From Streptomyces longispororuber (GTDB lineage: Bacteria; Actinomycetota; Actinomycetes; Streptomycetales; Streptomycetaceae): a stretch of 64,000 nucleotides of DNA. The translations under genes and the position numbers were made by a program. The DNA lies in the NCBI RefSeq assembly GCF_014656095.1, contig NZ_BNBT01000014.1, positions 1 through 64,000 on the forward strand. Direction: 5' to 3'. The notes under the pieces were generated by a model, which worked only from the letters and a program-made list of their open reading frames with translations, was not told where the DNA came from and made no database searches. How positions within the stretch are numbered: the stretch's first letter is position 1; each line of letters begins with the position of its first letter. Shown piece by piece: positions 59,287 through 64,000 of this stretch.

Positions 59287-60423
59287 GTGGCCACGGACTA
59301 CTACGCCGTACTCGGCGTGCGCCGCGACGCTTCCCAGGACGACATCAAGAAGGCCTTCCGGCGGCTCGCCCGCGAGCTGCACCCGGACGTCAACCCCGAC
59401 CCCAAGACGCAAGAGCGCTTCAAAGAGATCAACGCCGCGTACGAGGTGCTGTCGGACCCGCAGAAGAAGCAGGTCTACGACCTCGGCGGCGACCCGCTGT
59501 CCCAGTCGGGCGGCGGCGGTGCGGGCGGTTTCGGAGCCGGTGGCTTCGGCAACTTCTCGGACATCATGGACGCGTTCTTCGGTACGGCGGCGCAGCGCGG
59601 GCCGCGCTCGCGCACCCGCCGCGGCCAGGACGCCATGATCCGCCTGGAGATCGACCTCGACGAGGCGGCCTTCGGCACCACCAAGGACATCCAGGTCGAC
59701 ACGGCCGTCGTCTGTACGACGTGCTCCGGCGAGGGCGCCGCGCCCGGCACCTCCGCGCAGACCTGTGACATGTGCCGCGGCCGCGGCGAGGTGTCCCAGG
59801 TCACGCGGTCCTTCCTGGGCCAGGTCATGACCTCGCGGCCGTGCCCGCAGTGCCAGGGCTTCGGCACCGTGGTGCCCACGCCGTGCCCGGAGTGCGCGGG
59901 CGACGGCCGCATCCGGTCCCGCAGGACGCTCACGGTGAAGATCCCGGCCGGTGTGGACAACGGCACGCGGATCCAGCTCGCGGGCGAGGGCGAGGTCGGC
60001 CCGGGCGGTGGCCCGGCGGGCGACCTGTACGTGGAGATCCACGAGCTCCCGCACCCCGTCTTCCAGCGGCGCGGCGACGACCTGCACTGCACCGTCACCA
60101 TCCCGATGACGGCGGCGGCGCTCGGTACGAAGGTGCCGCTGGAGACGCTGGACGGGGTCGAGGAGGTCGACATCCGGCCCGGCACCCAGTCCGGGCAGTC
60201 GATCCCGCTGCACGGGCGGGGCGTCACCCACCTGCGCGGTGGGGGGCGCGGCGACCTGATCGTGCACGTGGAGGTCCTCACGCCCACCAAGCTCGACCCC
60301 GAGCAGGAGCGGCTGCTGCGCGAGCTGGCCAAGGCCCGCGGCGAGGAACGCCCCACGGGCCAGTTCCAGCCGGGCCAGCAGGGCCTCTTCTCCCGCCTGA
60401 AGGACGCCTTCAACGGGCGGTAG
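59287..60423 (+). CDS. dnaJ2: Chaperone DnaJ (second copy type, HrcA regulon)
   Basis: 378 residues. J domain with HPD ([13 protein letters not shown]), a Gly/Phe-rich linker ([16 protein letters not shown]), four CxxCxGxG zinc repeats ([32 protein letters not shown]), and the C-terminal substrate-binding domains. Cochaperone stimulating DnaK. GTG 59287 directly follows the hrcA TAA with no gap, so the genes are one CIRCE-controlled operon. A terminator hairpin follows at 60438. Confidence 0.96.
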   Translation: MATDYYAVLGVRRDASQDDIKKAFRRLARELHPDVNPDPKTQERFKEINAAYEVLSDPQKKQVYDLGGDPLSQSGGGGAGGFGAGGFGNFSDIMDAFFGTAAQRGPRSRTRRGQDAMIRLEIDLDEAAFGTTKDIQVDTAVVCTTCSGEGAAPGTSAQTCDMCRGRGEVSQVTRSFLGQVMTSRPCPQCQGFGTVVPTPCPECAGDGRIRSRRTLTVKIPAGVDNGTRIQLAGEGEVGPGGGPAGDLYVEIHELPHPVFQRRGDDLHCTVTIPMTAAALGTKVPLETLDGVEEVDIRPGTQSGQSIPLHGRGVTHLRGGGRGDLIVHVEVLTPTKLDPEQERLLRELAKARGEERPTGQFQPGQQGLFSRLKDAFNGR

Positions 60424-60437
60424 CGCCTTGAACGGGT

Positions 60438-60480
60438 GGGCCCCGGCTCTTGGGTGCGCAGCACCTGAGGGCTGGGGCCC
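60438..60480 (+). terminator. Terminator-like hairpin after dnaJ2
   Basis: GGGCCCCGGCT (60438-60448) pairs with GGCTGGGGCCC (60470-60480) over 11 bp with two wobbles; the loop contains a further GGTGC/GCACC stem. Confidence 0.55.
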
Positions 60481-60725
60481 AGCCTTGTCCCAGCTCAACG
60501 AAGCCCGAGTGCCACCGGCGCGCGGCACCTGGGCTGTGCCCACCCGTCCCGCCCAGCGGGACGATTGCCCACAGCAGGCAAGACGGCGCGGTAAGCGCTC
60601 CGCGTCGGAGCCGGGCGGGCGGAGCCGGGTGTCACGGGTGGGCGGGTGGGAAAGAATCCGGCCGCGGTAGCGGCAGGGAAGTACCCCGCACAAGGCGCCC
60701 CCGCCAGACGTGGCACGATGCCTGC
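60481..60725. other. Intergenic region dnaJ2 / 60726 gene
   Basis: The rest of a 302-base gap. G+C-rich sequence without an ORF I would support. CACGAT (60714-60719) lies 6 bases before ATG 60726 and may be a -10 for a leaderless transcript. Confidence 0.35.
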
Positions 60726-61835
60726 ATGCCCTCCCCACCCCAAGCCCTCTGTCGCCACCCGATCGTGCAGGCCCCGATGGCGGGCGGCGCCTCGACACCG
60801 CGGCTCGCGGCGGCCGTCAGCGAGGCCGGGGGGCTCGGTTCGCTCGCGGCCGGGTACAAGACCGCCGACGGGATGTACCAGGAGATCAAGCAGGTCAGGA
60901 GCCTGACGTCGCGCCCCTTCGGGGTGAATCTCTTCATGCCGCAGCCGGAGTACGCCGACCCGGCCGCCGTCGAGGTGTACCGCAACCAGCTCGCCGGCGA
61001 GGCGACCTGGTACGAGACCGAGCTCGGCGACACCGACGTCAAGCGCGACGACGGCTACGAGGCCAAGCTGGCGATCCTGCGCGACGACCCGGTGCCGCTG
61101 GTGTCGTTCACCTTCGGCTGCCCCACGCGCAAGGACGTGCAGGCCCTGGCCCGGGTCGGCACCACGACCGTGGTCACGGTCACCACGCCCGAGGAGGCGC
61201 TCGCCGCGCAGGAGGCGGGCGCCGACGCCGTGTGCGTGCAGGGCGTCGAGGCGGGCGGCCACCAGGGCACGCACCGGGACAACCCGGAGACGGACCGGGC
61301 CGGGATCGGCCTGCTGAGCCTGCTCACGCAGGTCAGGGAGGCCGTACGGCTGCCCCTGATCGCCACCGGCGGTCTGATGCGGGGCGCGCAGGTCGCCGCG
61401 GTGCTCGCCGCGGGCGCGGACCTCGCGCAGCTCGGCACGGCGTTCCTGGTCACCCCGGAGTCCGGCGCGCACGCCCTGCACAAGCAGGCCCTGACCGACC
61501 CGCGGTTCGTCCGCACGGAGCTGACCCGCGCCTTCTCGGGCCGCCCCGCGCGCGGCCTCGTCAACCGCTTCCTGCGCGAGCACGGCCCGTACGCGCCCGC
61601 CGCCTACCCGCAGGTCCACTACCTGACGTCCGGCCTGCGCAAGGCGGCGGCCAAGGCCGGCGACCCGCAGGCCATGGCGCTGTGGGCGGGCCAGGGCCAC
61701 CGCCTGGCGAGGGAGCTGCCCGCGGCCGAACTGGTGGAGGTGCTCGTGGCCGAGCTCGACGCGGCGCGGGCGGTCCTGGCCGGGCACGGCGCGGCCGGAC
61801 CCGGTGCGGGTGACGGTACGGACGGTGCGGCATGA
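60726..61835 (+). CDS. Nitronate monooxygenase-like flavoprotein
   Basis: 369 residues, TIM-barrel FMN protein. HPIVQAPMAGGASTPRLAAA at the N terminus, GGLGSLAAGYKT, GVNLFMPQ, VSFTFGCP, GADAVCVQGVEAGGHQGTH (the catalytic-His loop of class I enzymes), LIATGGLMRGAQVAAVLAAG and AFLVTPESG. Oxidises propionate-3-nitronate-type compounds or serves as a 2-nitropropane-dioxygenase-like enzyme; exact substrate unknown. It overlaps rsmE by 4 bases (ATGA), so cotranscribed. Confidence 0.9.
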   Translation: MPSPPQALCRHPIVQAPMAGGASTPRLAAAVSEAGGLGSLAAGYKTADGMYQEIKQVRSLTSRPFGVNLFMPQPEYADPAAVEVYRNQLAGEATWYETELGDTDVKRDDGYEAKLAILRDDPVPLVSFTFGCPTRKDVQALARVGTTTVVTVTTPEEALAAQEAGADAVCVQGVEAGGHQGTHRDNPETDRAGIGLLSLLTQVREAVRLPLIATGGLMRGAQVAAVLAAGADLAQLGTAFLVTPESGAHALHKQALTDPRFVRTELTRAFSGRPARGLVNRFLREHGPYAPAAYPQVHYLTSGLRKAAAKAGDPQAMALWAGQGHRLARELPAAELVEVLVAELDAARAVLAGHGAAGPGAGDGTDGAA

Positions 61836-62581
61836 CGGCGCCGGTGTTCGTCGTCGACGGCTTCGCGGGCGCCGCGCCGGGACGTACGTACGTACTCGAA
61901 GGTCCCGAGGGGCGCCACGCGGTGTCCGTGAAGCGGCTGCGCGCCGGTGAGGACGTCGTGCTCACCGACGGCGCCGGGAGCTGGGCGCACGGCACGGTCG
62001 CCGGCACCGAGGGCAAGGACCGGCTGCTGGTCGCCCTCGACGACGACGGCGTACGCGAGGAGGCCCCCCAGAGCCCCCGCATCACCGTCGTCCAGGCCCT
62101 GCCCAAGGGGGACCGCGGGGAACTCGCCGTGGAGACCATGACGGAGACCGGCGTGGACGCGGTCGTGCCGTGGGCCGCCGCGCGCTGCATCACGCAGTGG
62201 AAGGGCGAGCGCGGCCTGAAGGCGCTCGGCAAGTGGCGGGCGACGGCCCGCGAGGCGGGCAAGCAGTCGCGCCGGGTCCGCTTCCCCGAGGTCGCCGAGC
62301 CCGCCACCACCAAGCAGGTCGCCGCGCTGCTCGCGGACGCCGACTTCGCGGGCGTCCTGCACGAGGAGGGCAGCGAGCCGCTGGCCACGGCCGAACTGCC
62401 CGCCGCCGGGCACATCGTGCTCGTCGTCGGCCCGGAGGGCGGCGTGTCCCCCGAGGAGCTCGCGGTGTTCGCCGAGGCGGGCGCCCGGCCGTACCGCCTC
62501 GGGCGCAGCGTCCTGCGCACCTCGACCGCGGGCACCGCGGCCACCGCCCTGCTCCTCGGCCGCACGGGCCGTTGGTCCTGA
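61832..62581 (+). CDS. rsmE: 16S rRNA (uracil-1498-N3)-methyltransferase
   Basis: 249 residues of the SPOUT family. N-terminal PUA-like part (HAVSVKRLRAGEDVVLTDG), ITVVQALPKGDRGELAVETM, TETGVDAVVPWAAAR, the SAM-binding knot VLVVGPEGGVSPEEL and LGRSVLRTSTAG near the C terminus. Methylates U1498 in helix 44 of 16S rRNA. Coupled to the flavoprotein gene by ATGA overlap; in many bacteria rsmE instead follows dnaJ/prmA, and dnaJ2 is two genes upstream here. Confidence 0.96.
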   Translation: MTAPVFVVDGFAGAAPGRTYVLEGPEGRHAVSVKRLRAGEDVVLTDGAGSWAHGTVAGTEGKDRLLVALDDDGVREEAPQSPRITVVQALPKGDRGELAVETMTETGVDAVVPWAAARCITQWKGERGLKALGKWRATAREAGKQSRRVRFPEVAEPATTKQVAALLADADFAGVLHEEGSEPLATAELPAAGHIVLVVGPEGGVSPEELAVFAEAGARPYRLGRSVLRTSTAGTAATALLLGRTGRWS

Positions 62582-62738
62582 CGGCGTCCGGCGGGGGCGC
62601 CGGGCCGGGGACCGGGGAGCTCGGGCAGTGCCCCGCGCCCCGCATCCGGCGCTGTGCGCCCCCGTGCGCCGGGGCCCGCTGGACAGATGGCCGCAAGCGG
62701 TCTACCGCGGCGCCCCTTACGGTGGCACCCTGCCGCTC

Positions 62739-63425
62739 ATGGGGGCTGTGAGGCGGTTACCGCGTACGGGCCAACTCCCGCGTCTGCCGGGCCGGTTGGC
62801 GAGACGGCGCGCCCTGGTGGCCGTGGCCGCCGCGGGGGCCGCCGGGCTCGCCCTGGTGGCCTGCGACCCCGTCGAGGGCGACATGAGCACCTCCGCCATC
62901 GCCGTCACCACCGACAAGACGGGCACCGCCGAACTGGAGCGGCAGCACCTCGACGTGGCCTGGCTCAACTGCACGGCGTCGTTCGTGAACAAGGGCGACG
63001 GCGCCGACGACCGTACCGCGAAGGACGAGCCGCGCGAGGCGGAGGTCGACTGCCAGGGCAAGTCCAAGGGCGACGACGGCGAGCAGGACATCACCATCAA
63101 GGGCCGCGTCACCGAGGTGGTCAACGGGCGCTGCGTCCGCGGGAACCTGACCGCGCGCGTCGAGGGCAAGGAGTGGTTCCGCGCCGACGTGCTCGGCAAC
63201 TGCGCGGGCGGCGGCGGCAACGACGGCGACCACGGCAACGGGGACGACGGCGACCACGGCAACGGGGACGACGGTCACGACGGCGACGGGGACGGCGGTC
63301 ACGACGACCCGCCCGTCACCCACGACCCCGACCCCGACCCCGATCCGGAGGAGCCCGCGCCCACCGCCACCGTCACCGTGACCGAGCGGCCGGACCCCAC
63401 GTGCGACTGCTATCCGGGCAAGTGA
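62739..63425 (+). CDS. Acidic lipoprotein with TTA codon, unknown function
   Basis: 228 residues. Arg-rich n-region, hydrophobic ALVAVAAAGAAGLALVAC with lipobox LVAC (Cys about residue 46), so membrane-anchored outside. A folded part (about 50-150: LDVAWLNCTASFVNKGD, DITIKGRVTEVVNGRCVRGN) contains several Cys. Then an Asp/Gly/His repeat (NDGDHGNGDDGDHGNGDDG) and DPDPDPDP, and a C-terminal CDCYPGK. Leu7 is encoded by TTA (62757-62759), suggesting bldA dependence. ATG 62739 lies 7 bases after CACCCT, without RBS. Confidence 0.8.
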   Translation: MGAVRRLPRTGQLPRLPGRLARRRALVAVAAAGAAGLALVACDPVEGDMSTSAIAVTTDKTGTAELERQHLDVAWLNCTASFVNKGDGADDRTAKDEPREAEVDCQGKSKGDDGEQDITIKGRVTEVVNGRCVRGNLTARVEGKEWFRADVLGNCAGGGGNDGDHGNGDDGDHGNGDDGHDGDGDGGHDDPPVTHDPDPDPDPEEPAPTATVTVTERPDPTCDCYPGK

Positions 63426-63458
63426 TCCAAAGCGGTGCCCCGGGCGCCTCCGCCTGCT

Positions 63459-63464
63459 TAGGCT
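63459..63464 (+). promoter_or_regulatory. -10 element of 63471 gene (leaderless)
   Basis: TAGGCT, 6 bases before GTG 63471. Confidence 0.55.
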
Positions 63465-63470
63465 GACGGT

Positions 63471-64000
63471 GTGACACAGCCTGCCTACCTCCGGTTTCCG
63501 CACCCGCACGGCGAGTTGATCGCCTTCACCGCCGAGGACGACGTCTGGGTCGCGCCCCTCGACGGCGGCCGCGCCTGGCGGGTCAGCGCCGACAACGCGC
63601 CCGTCAGCCACCCGCGGATCTCGCCCGACGGCACCACCGTCGCGTGGACGTCGACCCGCGACGGAGCGCCCGAGGTGCACGTCGCGCCCGTCGACGGCGG
63701 CCCCTCCCGGCGCCTGACGTACTGGGGCGGCTCCAGGACCTCCGTGCGCGGCTGGACGCCCGACGGGCGGGTCCTCGTGGTGAGCGCGCACGGCCAGGCC
63801 TCCTTCCGCCGCACCTGGGCGCACGCCGTCCCGCTCGACGGCGGGCCCGCCGAGAAGCTCCCGTACGGCGTCGTCGGGGGCGTCGCCCACGGCCCCGACG
63901 GCCAGGTCGTGCTGCTGTCCGCGCCGATGGGCCGCGAGGCCGCCTGGTGGAAGCGGTACCGCGGGGGCACCGCGGGCAAGCTGTGGATCAGCACCCACGC
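63471..64000 (+). CDS. Tricorn-type S41 protease, N-terminal part (3' end outside window)
   Basis: 176 codons visible, frame open to the window end. It reads VTQPAYLRFPHPHGELIAFT, DDVWVAPLDGG, a run of WD/beta-propeller blades (RISPDGTTVAWTSTRDG, EVHVAPVDGGPSRRLTYWGG, GWTPDGRVLVVS) and AWWKRYRGGTAGKLWI. This is the N-terminal propeller of tricorn proteases, which trim peptides after the proteasome; the catalytic S41 domain would lie beyond the window. GTG 63471 is 6 bases after TAGGCT. Confidence 0.85.
   Translation, partial: MTQPAYLRFPHPHGELIAFTAEDDVWVAPLDGGRAWRVSADNAPVSHPRISPDGTTVAWTSTRDGAPEVHVAPVDGGPSRRLTYWGGSRTSVRGWTPDGRVLVVSAHGQASFRRTWAHAVPLDGGPAEKLPYGVVGGVAHGPDGQVVLLSAPMGREAAWWKRYRGGTAGKLWISTH

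Overview
The window is a chromosomal core segment of a Streptomyces-like actinomycete. This rests on the very high G+C, the near absence of TTA codons, GTG starts, TAnnnT -10 elements without strong -35 boxes, and gene order: rne, rplU-rpmA, obgE, proB, proA, nadD, rsfS, leuS, comEA-comEC, holA, rpsT, lepA, hemW, hrcA-dnaJ. It enters inside the RNase E/G gene (5' end missing) and leaves inside a tricorn-type protease gene (3' end missing). I see no prophage, transposase, integrase or CRISPR array.

Layout. 1-5.8 kb: RNase E/G with a histone-H1-like tail, a secreted phospholipase-D-fold protein, and ribosomal proteins L21 and L27 behind a good promoter. 6-13.4 kb: the GTPase Obg, a convergent CDP-glycerol transferase-like membrane protein, and proB and proA for proline. 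13.5-17.1 kb: two tandem related membrane proteins (the second with a TTA codon), an M48 metalloprotease and two tiny membrane proteins. 17.1-21.2 kb: nadD, a degenerate [11 protein letters not shown] protein, rsfS and a histidine phosphatase. 21.3-26.1 kb: two identical tRNA-Ala(GGC) genes bracketing an XRE regulator/MFS exporter divergon, two small Cys-rich proteins and a GT87 mannosyltransferase. 26.2-29.2 kb: a two-gene redox operon (ferric-reductase-like cytochrome, then a NuoF-SLBB-ferredoxin protein). 29.4-32.5 kb: leuS behind a leucine leader peptide and attenuator. 32.9-41.9 kb: a membrane coiled-coil protein, DegV, ComEA, ComEC with an aberrant tail, a YceI protein and holA. 42.7-47.5 kb: rpsT, lepA and a long-chain acyl-CoA synthetase. 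47.7-54.9 kb: a signalling cluster of a soluble poly-HAMP hybrid kinase, a response regulator and a divergent SpoIIE-type phosphatase. 55-60.4 kb: hemW, a DUF3097 protein, a metallo-beta-lactamase-fold hydrolase and CIRCE-controlled hrcA-dnaJ2. 60.7-64 kb: a nitronate-monooxygenase-like flavoprotein, rsmE, an acidic lipoprotein with a TTA codon and the protease N terminus.

Most genes are translation, ribosome assembly, proline, NAD and heme housekeeping. The less ordinary material is regulatory or signalling: the leucine attenuator, the poly-HAMP kinase locus, the redox operon, a series of leaderless transcripts with a fixed -10-to-start spacing, a candidate operator at the acyl-CoA synthetase, several short tandem repeat blocks between genes, and a decayed RidA-like fragment under the ComEC tail.
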